DNA of 64,000 nucleotides from Ectocarpus siliculosus. Taxonomy: Eukaryota; Sar; Phaeophyceae; Ectocarpales; Ectocarpaceae. Positions 34,568 through 46,500 of the stretch are shown piece after piece. The position numbers and the translations under genes are program-made. The notes under the pieces are model-generated. The model was given only the letters and a program-made list of their open reading frames with translations. It was not told where the DNA came from and made no database searches. Every line of letters begins with the position of its first letter. The stretch's first letter is position 1. Location: positions 1,900,436 through 1,964,435 of the forward strand of contig FN649729.1 in the NCBI GenBank assembly GCA_000310025.1, read 5' to 3'.

Positions 34568-37500
34568 TCAAGACACCGATGTTTTGGAGTGCCAATGTTG
34601 TTGCTGTGGTTGTTGTTGTTGCCGCGGAGGTTGCTGCTGCTGCCGCTGCTGACCGCGTATGGTTGTGAGCATGTCCTTCGGCTTGACGCGGCGCTTCACG
34701 GCTCCGTCCTTGTCCACGTACACCTGGGAGCCTTGCATCTCGCGGATCAAGCTCTGCAGGCCCCAGACCAAGAGATCACAGCGCTGTTTATTTCGAAGAC
34801 CACGTTCGAGCACGAGAAGAGAGGAAGACGGGGGTGGAGGAGCTGAATAAATACAGTAGTGGTTTCCAGCTAAGTGGGTACTCGGTACTCGCAGAGCGAA
34901 GAGGGATGGATGGCCCGAAGGAGGCGAGGGGGGGGGGGGGTGTTGTGCCAAAGTGGCGTTCCCCAGACATCAGCCTTTGTCGCATCTAACCTCGGCGACC
35001 AATCGCCAAAATACGGCATCACTCCCTCAGGGCGGAGCCACAAAGAGGAGCGTGCTTCGTTTCTCCTGGGCAGCTCAGAATGAGTCACCACTTGGAGCAC
35101 CTCTAAGAATCCCGAGAGACTCGCTCACTGTTTCCTCCATGGGGGAACCAATGGAGACTGCATACCACGTTGTTGTACAGGGTTGGGTTCAAGCTCACAT
35201 GCTTGAAAATGTTTGGACCCTTATGTAACTACCTTGTCCGGCATCACCACGCACCATGCAATCTCCTCTTCACCCACAGCGCAGTATGAGGCGTGGATTT
35301 AAAATCTGAGCTCAGCGAAGGGGGCGGTAAAGCATGGCCGTAAAGGTACGGGCATGTAATGAAACAAAAAGGTATCTACCGCTATGGTGCAAGCGTGTTT
35401 CCCCTGTACATGGACCGCCTTCTCGAGGATATTTTTTTTTCTATGAAATAAAGAGGTGGGCTTCCTATCCCTATCCCTACCCCTACCCCTACATCTAACC
35501 ACCAAGATCTGCCGCAATAGGTACATACCTGGCCGCTCTTGCCATCATCGGGGACGGTGGAGGGGACGGCAAAGTTGAGTACCTTGCCCTCGGCCGCGAG
35601 GCTGAAGCAGGCGTCGTCGCTCAGCCGGCGGGCGCTTTTCTTGAGGGTCGCGGTTGACTTACCCTTCACCACGAACCTTTTTCACACGCGCCATACACCA
35701 CATTTGTTTTCCGCACAGCGACAGTGAACAAACGTTCGCAGCTTTTTGAGATTGCTGCGTATTTGAAGTTAAACAGAATGTCGGTAACAGTAGTGGGAGT
35801 GTCCTGGCGGCAGTGGTTCACTCACAGGGTGTCTATGACGTGCACGTTTTTGCTCTTCCAGTTCTTGAAAATAATGTCATTGATTGTTTTCATGCTGTCT
35901 TTTCCCGAATCTCATCCTGTTTAGGAAACCTGTCATCGGGCTAAACTCGTGAACGCGCGCCTGAAGCCTTACTTCGCGCGAGGCAGCACCTCAAAGGGAA
36001 CGACAGACCCGTAGAGCGACCTCAGCCATGAGGAAGAACCTTTCCCTGGAGGCGACGATCAAGTTTCATTCGAAGAACGGGTGTCCGGTGTTCCGCATGA
36101 TGCTTCGGCGGCAGGTTCACTCCGAATGAACGATTCCCCGCCCGTTGTCACGAACACTATTGTCCGACTCGGACCACCCCACAGTGGCTTAGGGATGCGA
36201 GTTTTCCAAAGTTTGTGAAAATTGAAAATGTTGTTGTGAACAGGAAAGGGGTGTGATTACAGAAACGGTTGTGATCAAGGCCTTGTTATACCGATTCACT
36301 GAAAGCGAACCAGCCCGCTGGAGGTCGCATTCATTCGTGAAGGCTAGTCTGGTTCACGAGGACTTTTTCGATCGCTAAAGCGAGGGACGGGGTAGGAAGG
36401 AACTCATCGCATGCGCGCCTCACCGAAGTCACCCTACTCCGTCGAATACGTGCTTAGTCGTACCAATTCCTGACTGCTGCAACAAGAAGCACGGACGTCC
36501 AGTCGCGTCTTTACCGGGATGCGAGTGAGCCTCAGGTAATACATCGCCTTTGCCGCTCATGATACCGTCCAATGGGATAGCATCCCCCACGAATATCCCC
36601 CGGCGCTATGTTGAACCGTGAGAGTCTTTGCAGGCAAAATTTCTAAACACTCTTGGCATGCCCCTGACATGCACTGTATCCCCCCGTCCCCGCCCAACCC
36701 CGACCCGCCTCTCACTTGAGGTTGTAGAGCATGATGCCGCGCCGGGAGCCTTCGGGAAGGCTGACACGGTCCTTCCCCTGGTAGTAGAGGTTGTGATCAT
36801 CGATGGAAAGGAGCGTCAGGTACGGCTTGCTCCCGATCAGCGCCTTTCTGGGCGGGAACCTCAGCAGTTTCTGCGAGCACGCGTGTTGGGTTGATTTCAA
36901 ACGGGTAGAGTGCTTGCGGTGGACGAAAAGGCAGTGAATCAGCAGCGACAGCAACAACGGTTGCAACACAGAAACTGGTCGTTTGAAAAACACGGTGCGC
37001 CTTGCGTGTAGTGAGCGAATGATTTTCGTTGGAGGTTCCTGTTGTATTCAACTATTGGATTTGGTTGGGTGAGGCCTCCTGCACCGACAGGAGGGCCTCG
37101 CCGTGAAGTAACTCTTCGGGCTGGAAATACAGGCCGCAATATGCCCAGACCCGAAGCGTTGAGTGATTAGCACGTTCATGAATAGAATTTGTATTTGTAG
37201 AGCGGGTGGGATGGTCTTAAAATGTTCTTTCTCCTCTACTCCGGCGTATGTCGGGAGACTAAGAGGGGACTGAACAAGGTAGAGTCATTTTCCAACATGC
37301 TGCATGGGATATCTGACTCTTCCCGATTTCGTTCCGAAATCTGGATTCGTCTCAAATCCGAGGTTCCCGCCTCAAACGTCGAAGGACAAAGCGCAACATC
37401 ATCTGCCATTTTCGCCCTCCTCGCGATCCCTCTCCTGGTATCGCTTCCTTCGTCGATGCTATGAATAGCAGATCGTGCTGCTTTTACCCCCCTACCTCTC

Positions 37501-40500
37501 TCTCACACACACCCGTCTTCCTTCAAGGAATTGACATGAAAAAAATCGTAGAATTGAGCGTCGTGCTGGCATCCACCCTCTGCGCTTATCTGTTTCATGT
37601 TTCCACCATTATTGCCATCACTATTGTATGCGTGGGCAGGCATGATCACCTGTCCCCGCAGGAGCTTGCGCTTGAGATGCTCGAGCACGATGTCTTCGCT
37701 GAAACGTCCATCCGCCCTGGTGAGGCCATTTCCGCATACCGGCCAGTGCATCGGACGGAGAGGTACGAACACCAGGGCATAGTAGGGAGTGGGTGCTTGC
37801 AGAGGCCAGCACTATTTGGTGTGCGTGCGGGGGCGTTATGCGTGTGGCTCGTCGACGAAGCTTTCGGTACATGAAAAGCTGGTAGTATGTTGAAGAAAGC
37901 CGCCATTTGATTTGGGCGGTAAAACAAGAATGAAATATTGGGTTCCGTGGAATAAGGAAAGGGTGATTTGGGGCGACGGGGAAGCCATGTCACGTTGAAG
38001 AGCAGGCAAGGCATCTCCCTAGTTTCACTGTTTGGGTACCACGAGGGCAAACTCCAATAATCTTATGGAAACTCTTTGGGAGTTTATCTGCATAGCGGGT
38101 TACACCCAGGACTCCCGGCAGCCATTCCAGACGTAGCGACGGAATTATAACGCGGTGCAAAGTAAGGTCACAATAGAGGGAATCCACGTGTTGTTGAAAT
38201 GACGTGAAAGATTGACATTTCAGGAAGTTTTGACGTGAAGAGGTTGCGCCGCTTTTTTGGGGGCAAACTCTGACGGCGAAATTTTTGTGAGGAAGCGTCA
38301 AAATGTCAAAATTAAATTTCACCCAAAGATAAAACGACGCGAAAAGATTGACGCTTCAAACATCGCCAGACTGTGGCTCACACACGCTTGCTCTGCTGCG
38401 GTCTGCTGTGCGCGGTCAGCAGCGAACACATTGGCCATGCCTATACTGATTGCTCCTAGCGGTCCTGCACCCACGCGTCTCGGCAGTTCTCACGGCGGCC
38501 AAGTGGCCAGACGCGCGTGTTCGGCGCGCGCGTTCGGTAGATGCGCCGTCGCGATTGCGCACGGGCTTTCAGCAGCAAAAAGGGGCATAGGCAGGGGAGT
38601 GATTGGGGGAGTCTCGCCCACGAAGGCAGCACATGGAGAGGAGTAAGGGAGGGGTACACGGACTTTGCCAGTCAGTAGGTGCATTTCGCCCGCCCCCTCA
38701 CGGGGTTCGGTGCTCTGCTGCCGCAGTGACATCGGTATATACACAGCAGTGCAGCGAGCAGCTGCCTTACTCATCAGCAACGAACGGCAGTTTGACGCCT
38801 GGGAAGTCGCAGTTTGACGCCTGGGAAAAGTCGCCGCGGCAAAGGAGGGAAGGTCGGCGGGATGAGGCGAAGGGGTACACCTAGTCTCCTGGGAGCCTGG
38901 GGGTGTGAGTCTTCGCTTCGGAATGTCGACCCTGGGTGGCAGCCCGAACCAACCTTGAACTCTACCTCCACCATTTTTTTTTTTTCACCTCTCACGTGTC
39001 AACGGGCACACGCGGTGCGAATTTTTTCCCGTCAAAACCCTCAACCGTCACTTTATGTTGGCGTCAATCCTCAAAGGTCAAAATTCCGCGTCAATCCATA
39101 GTGGATACCCTATAATATGGATGCCGAATGACGCGGCACTAAGCGCCAATGACGCAGCAGCAGCCCTCTACAGATGAATACGTACCTCATATCGGCGATC
39201 TTAGACAGGCTGAATACGTCGCGCTCCTCCAAGGGGAGCCGGAACCTCAGCACCAGCGGCCAGGGCGCCTGCCGGATGTGCGCCATGGCCTTCCGGTGGC
39301 CCATGTTCGCCACCTTCACCAGAAAACCAGCAACATCCGCGCGGAGTCATCGCACGGCAAAGGGTGAGGCTCTTTGGGGTTGTTGTATGCAGGAAAAGAG
39401 GAGTACGCCCAAAGACGTGAAACTGACAACAATTTGTCAGAACGCAAATTGATTTTGTCTACAATATTTTCTCCGCTGAGTGATGCGGGGATTTATTATT
39501 TGTGAATGATGTGTTGGCTGTTCCAAACAAGAGGCTTTCGAACGTCGACGGATACGTTTCACGCCTCCACCCGACGCACCCGCCGTGTTGTAGCACACGA
39601 CGGGAGAAACGAGCCATCACCGCATGGCGTAGTTGGTCGGGTAAAATGCCGTCTCATCTACTGGACGTTGCCTGCAGTTTTTAGCTACCCTGCTACTGTC
39701 CCGCCGCCCCGACTGGAGAGTTTGAATCCGGGATGATACCAACAACTCCGATGAGGATCGTGCGTTAATATTTTTCCGCGATACGGTGTGAGCCATTGGT
39801 ATTCTCAAGCACGTTGTGTGTCTTCCTGTAGATGATCACACACCACTAGATGACCAGCACACGAGCGTCATGCGGGCGATTGGCAGCGTTCTGCGGCCGA
39901 CTTCCGTGCAGATCGAATTCGATTCTGACGCCTCAAGCCCCTCCCACCCCCGCCCGAGATAATTCGAAACCCAACGGGCCGAAGCATCGCCATTACTTAT
40001 TGGTACCTGCCACATCCCCTCCCTCCCTCCCTCCCTCCCTCCCTTCCTGCCTACCTACCTACCTCCCTCCCTCCCTGCCTCCCTCCCTCCCTCCCTCCCT
40101 CCCTCCCTCCCTCCCTTCCTCCCTTCCTCACCGGCATGTTGTTGACGGCAAGCAAGACCGACTCCTTCTTCACTTGGCCTTGAAGCTCGGCCGGGACATC
40201 GAACACGATCGTCTGCTCTACCCCGGCTCTGGCCCCGCCGCCGTCGCCGCCGCCGCCGCCGACTACGTGACCCACCGCACCTTGGACCCTGCCTCCACTC
40301 TTCATTTGACCGCCCCGCTGCCTGAGGCCAATGTTGAGCCCGGTGTCTTCGTCGAACCGCACGTCGTTATTCCTTGAGGGAGATGTAGGGGGGGGGGGGG
40401 GAGGGGGTGTACTCATAGTCGTGCATGCCGTAGTCGTTTGACCATTGACCTCGCATCCCTACAAAGCCGGGACGGAGCACGCCGGGTTCTCCCCGGACCA

Positions 40501-43500
40501 GGCTCTCGCATCACCAAGCGCGAAGCGCCGTGAGGTGTTCGGCGAGTCGCATGAAGGGTGCGCTGCATCGTGCTAAGGGTGTTCGGCATCTTGTGCTTAC
40601 TTCCTTGCGTACGGATGACAGCTGCGTATGACTTGATTTATTTTCTGGTGCTTTCACTTCCAGAGACAGTTACAAGCACTGTGTAACTGCCTCGAGGATG
40701 CCTTTCCATTTTAACACAACGTAGTGCGATCATCCCCCTTGCGCGAAGTGAGGATTCTCGACCCCGCACAACATGATCTACTCGACCACCATTATGGTTA
40801 CCGCAAAAAAAATAACCAGAGGTAAAAAGAAAAAACGGTAACTTGGTTGCCGAGTTCACGAATTGAATTGGCTTGTTTTTCAACGTCGTTGCCAAGCGAC
40901 GAAAACCTAATCCCGATGGCAAACACCGAGGGGGGGGCTTGTTTTACAACGTCGTTGCCAAGCGACGAAAACCCAACTCCGATTGCAAACACCGGGGGGG
41001 GGGGGAGGAAAAATAGCACGAGTTGAAGAGTTCCAAGCTCTGATTTTCGTGATACGTTGGAATACTTGTTGTTGTTGCTGTTATTGTTTCGGAATTCGTT
41101 TCTCACCTCTGCTCCTCCGATGTTGACGATACTCTTCACTTCTCGAACCACCATGGGCTTGTTCTTTGGTGGTTCCTGCGTTGACGACGCCACGAAAATT
41201 GAAAAATAAAGAAGACGCGACAAGGACGCGATTGTTTTTCATCGCTTGCCAGAAACGTTTCGTTGGCCTGAGAGTCGAAACGTTGTATCGTGTTCGCACC
41301 CTCTCGAAAGACGCTTTTTGGAATATATTCGCTGCGCGTGTTGAAGATGAAGTGGGCACAATAGAAAAGCGTAGACTCGATACTATTCGTTAGCACCCGT
41401 CGGGAAAAACGGAGGCCGTTCTACACGTCACTCCAGCGATGGATGGGGACGATGAATTCTTTCTTAGAACTATGGACAGTGTGGAAGCAAGCGGTGTAGT
41501 TTGTGCTTCGGCCTGCCTTGTGGACGCTGGCAGCACAAACCACTCTGGGGAGGGGGAGGGTAAGGGTAGCTTGGTGAACACTCACGCTGACGGTGTTGTC
41601 GGCCCTCTCGAAGACGTCTTGGATGTACTGCTGCGTCTCCAGCCTGTCCACCTGGTACGTGTAGCCCTTTTTTCGGCGCCATTCCACCTTGGTACATGTG
41701 CGAACCGTGTGGGAGTTCGGGGTGTTGTCCCACAGCATGACGCGGTACGGTGTGGTGAGGCTCGTATCCAGCGTGGATGAAATACCTGTAAATATCACTC
41801 TGGACTGCTTGTATGGCTGCTGAACGATAAAAATAAGGATCAACAAGGAAGGGCGAGAAATCGAATCAACGATGCCACCGGCCATCTTTCTCTTGCCGAC
41901 GCTACATCTCAGCGTCTTGATGCATGGCAGCATTCCGATGCCCATAACTCCAACTGAGATAACCAAGACCATTCCTCACGTTGTGCAAGAAGCGACACAC
42001 TCGCAAACACCATTGACTATGCGAAAGAAACGGCGGCATGCGTGAGGGAGTGAGACCACCGAGATTCCACCATCAAGTCCGCCCCGATCACAAGGATAAA
42101 AAAATAAATTCATTCTCATCTTGCCGGACACACCTGGGTGAAGAGGGCTGCCCTCGTCATCCTTCCCTTCTTCCTCTCCCGCCTTGCCGTCTCTATGTGC
42201 GCCAGCGCCGCCTCCTGGATGTCATGCAATCTCCTCTCATAGAGCGCCTGGTGTTCCGCGGCATTAAAACATTCACCCTGATTTCCGCATGCAGTTATTG
42301 TACCGGAGTAGTCAACTGCTTCTCCCCACCCACCCCCGTCCCCCAGGCCGATCATGGCGGTGCTAAGCGGGCGCGAAGCCCACCCGCACCTATACGGGGC
42401 TAACGCAGTATCAAGAGAGAAGTTTCGTTTGAAGCCCCGTGGGAGCTGTAGTTTGGTCGCCATTGTGCCTTGCCTTGCCAGTCCCATGGGACGCGCTCCA
42501 GCGTTTCCGTTCAGGAAAATCGCTGACTTCTCGCATGAAGAAAATAGACAACAAACACCACCTTCATATTCTAGATGCGTGAGGCGAGATACTCGCATTC
42601 CTTCAATTTTTCAGCCATTGTACCTTGGGCAAAACAAAAATGCAAAGAACGAACCAGTCGGATGAAATAATTCCATTCGTGTTTCGTCTCACAAAAACTT
42701 ACCTCTTTTGCCCCCGCGTGTTCCATGGCAAGTCTAGAGAAGTACTCCCGCCAGGCCCGCTTCCTCCCCAGGAAACCCCTGATGCTCGCTTGAATATTCA
42801 CTACCGCCGTCGGGTACGCTGCGTGTTTCCAGAGTGAATTATCGGTAGCCGCCAGAAGGAGAACGAGGCAGCAAACGACTGAGACAGCTCATCGAGGCGA
42901 TCAAGAAAGCGTGCTTGCCTGCCGAAGACGGCGGCGGGGAATATTTCGTGTTCGGCGGATTTATCCTGGAGGCAGGGCTTGCCACAGGTAGGTCTGTAGC
43001 TCGTGTTTATGGGATGACGCGCGGGCGGTCGCGTGGCGTCTTTGGCACGAAAAGTGCAGTAGGAGCGGAGCCCAGCTATCAATGCGTTTAAAGATGTCGA
43101 ACGGCTACCCTAAGGAGAAATGACCGAGTCAACGCAGCTGCTGTTGACAACCGATCGCCCGAAGGCCCACCGCAACCACAAAAAACACAACCTGAAAGAA
43201 CGGGGGATCAATTTATTACGAAGACTCCAACCAAGAAACAGGCGTGTACCTATTGCCGAGCGGCCGTAGATGTCCTTGGAGGCTCTACCGATGCTCGGCC
43301 CGCCGCCGTACACCAGTAGCCAGTACGTCCAAACGTTGAAGTTCACCAAGCGGTAGTCTTCCCCGAGCACCAAACCCTGCATGCATAGAGTGAGCGAATA
43401 TTGCGCGTGCCGAGGCTGCAATCAAGATGACTACGACGCTATCGCCCTGTTCCGTATGTACTTGCGCTTTGAATGCAACGGAGACCATCGGAACAGTTGA

Positions 43501-46500
43501 TCACAACCACTCTATGACCGAAGCGCGTTTCCTTGGCTTCACCACTCCACTCGTCCGACGTTTGCTATTGGGCGTGCGAAGCACCGAACCGCTGCTGCCT
43601 CTGTCCCCAAGCAAAACACGTCAGTTTTCGCTCGGACTAACAAGCGAGTTTACCTTCCGAGCTTTGTTTGGCGCATCAAGGAGCGACCGGTTGTCTATCT
43701 CTCCGGGAGCGTGATACCGACGGGCCCCTCGCCCGAGGACGAACTTTGTCCACCTCACCAGCCAGTCCTCTTCTACCACCTGGCGGCGACCGTAGCGTGG
43801 CGGGACGGGTGTTTGCTACACGCGTGCCTCGATCATTCAGACAGTGCGGCATCTGGCCTTTGTTGAAAAATTGGAAAAGGCTTGGTGGATGTGCGCTGCA
43901 TTAGGTTTTCCCGCACGAGCTCTTCTCTCGGCTTCACGAGCCACCTGTCTTCTGCCGGGTTTGTCTGAATAGAAGCGTTTCAGGTTGGATGTCAGGGATC
44001 TGTCACGGGGTCGGTTGACGGAGAGTGAACGTGTATTGTCGAAACCGCGACACGTTCCGTGGGGTGCGTGAATGCCGTCAGCATCTGCTATCTAGAGCAC
44101 GGGTGTGGAATCAGAGGTGTATCTATGTTCTCGTTGCTACATCACGACGGGTGTGGGTCGATGAGATGTAGCGGAGTTATACCTGAGTTTTTTTTCAATT
44201 TTGGAGGTGTGAACGTGTTCTTCAGTGGTCGAGGACCCCGGTGCTCTGGCGTGGGGCATCCCGTCACAGAAGGCACACGGCCTATTCCTCTATGCGGCTT
44301 CAGCGGGCACGGGAACACTACGCAGCAATACTACCACAACATGGGCGTGGCGCCGGGTCGCAGGTCGGAACCCATGGTTTCGTAGCGAGTGAGCCGCGCC
44401 CGTGCGAGGTGATGATGATCGACCTTCAAACTTGTTCTACTCAAGCAGCGGCCGCACCTGCCAGCACGTATCGGGCAAGAGGTTTCGGCTATCGAGGTTT
44501 TCGCTCACGACCCGCCCCTCCTCCTCGATGTGAACCCTGCCGAAGTCAACCTGGCAATGGTCGTGGTCATCGTTGCCTAGTTATGGTGTGTTTTTTTTCT
44601 CTGCCATCCTCGTTCGTCATGTGCATGTGCGTGACGAAAAGCCGCTTCCTCCGTGCTCGACCAAGAGGTGGCGAGAACAAGCGTTTCGCGACTATGTAGA
44701 AGAATACGGAGTATGTCGCACACCACAGCAACACAAAATACGACGAAAATGACAACAACCACTAAAGCGATAAAGCCGCAGCAGAAGGGTGGCAGCACCA
44801 CCACCACCACCACACCACCAAGGACAGCGAAACAAGACGTTGTGGAACTGTACGCCTCTGGAAACGTCCTGTGGTAGGTGACAACGCAAGGGCAACCCTC
44901 TTTTCTCTCACCTTCAAAAATTCCATGACTCTCGGACTAAAAACGCCTCTTTTCGCCAGCAGCGTGTGAACCCTCTGCACATAGGCGCACAGCTCTCGTC
45001 CCAACTCTTGCTTCCCTCCTAATATGGCGGATTTCAGGGTTAAGAGTTAGTGTTGAGGGGGGGGGCGGACAGAACTCGATCAAATAATTTTATGCTTTGG
45101 GCCAACGACCGCCTCCCCCGAGACCAGCAGGGCGCTGTCGTGACTATCAAACCTTCTCGAGTTCTCTGTTGCTCTACTTCTTGAAATGTCACCAAGTAGG
45201 CAGGCGCGCGTTCAGTTTCACTCCTTGAACGAAACCGGATCTGAAGAGACCCAGTGCGTCTGCACCAAATCAAGAACTTCCAAACCGAGCAGCAAACCCA
45301 GATATAGATACAGTTGGGGTCTCGGTTCGACGATCCCCTGTTTAGCGACATACCTTGTTTAGCGACCACAAAATCACGTGGCACCGCTGCACTCCAGTAG
45401 TGAAACTGACATGATATTGTTACACTGTAGTTCGGTTTAGCGGCCTTCCCTGAATAGTTGCTACTTTTCGTCGTGACACTAGGGGTCGCTAAAACCACCC
45501 CCCCCACAGCAATTGATTTTTCGTCTCCCCAAGGAGCTCCGTGCGTCTGTGTCGAACAAGTGCTGACCTAATCCCCCGTGCACGCACCCAACAGAGAAGC
45601 GATCTCTCCCCCTTCGGGAAAGTTTGGCAGGATGATGAGCTCGGCGGCCAACCTCGCGTGCAGCTGCTCAAAGTCGCTCAGAAACCTCTCCACGCGATGT
45701 ATCCGCATACAATACGACACCTGTGTTATGTTTGCCGACAGCATTGGTGATTTGGTGCAGGGAAAACGGAAGGATTGGCGAGGAGTTTGTCGTTGTGTTG
45801 AGGGTAAGGGCGGGGCATGAAATTAGTACGTGTGATGTCGCTAGGTGGCGGAACCAAAAGGGGCGGCGGGCTCTATCGGGAGCGCGGTGGGTTGCCCACA
45901 CGAAAAAAGCTAAACCACGGGCAAAGATGGGGACGCCTAGCGACGGTATATCTACGAGAAGAGGCCATAGCGAAGCGAGACAGCAGAGCAGGAACGATGG
46001 TTCCGCATGTCCTATTGCACCTCATCCATCAAGTCCGTCTGTACTCTCACCTCTAACTCGAACGCAACGCGAGGCATCCCGCTGGATCCCTTCCCCCCGA
46101 ACACCGTCACGGCGCTCTTGAGCTGCACCGCGAGCATCTTAGATGCCCTCGCGCTGGGCCCCACGCTTACCCCCTAGGTCCTCCCACGGAGCAAAAAGAG
46201 AGAGGAAGATCGACGGGAGCGACAGTGACAGGATCAACAGCAGCAACAAAAGGGGGCAATTATGTTCAGAATGCCGTTCATTGATGTTGGATAATCTATC
46301 TCGTATTTCTACAAGACCGGAGAGGGGCACGCCGGTTTTATCACACGATCGGGCTGGCACAACACTAACGCTGTGCGCAAGCAAACTTGCGAGACATGAC
46401 CAATATCCACACGCGAGGACCTATACTTCAGGACGGGTCTCGAGCACTGGCCAGGGCTAGGATACGGGCACACACCTTGGCCTTCAGCGGGCGCAGAGTG

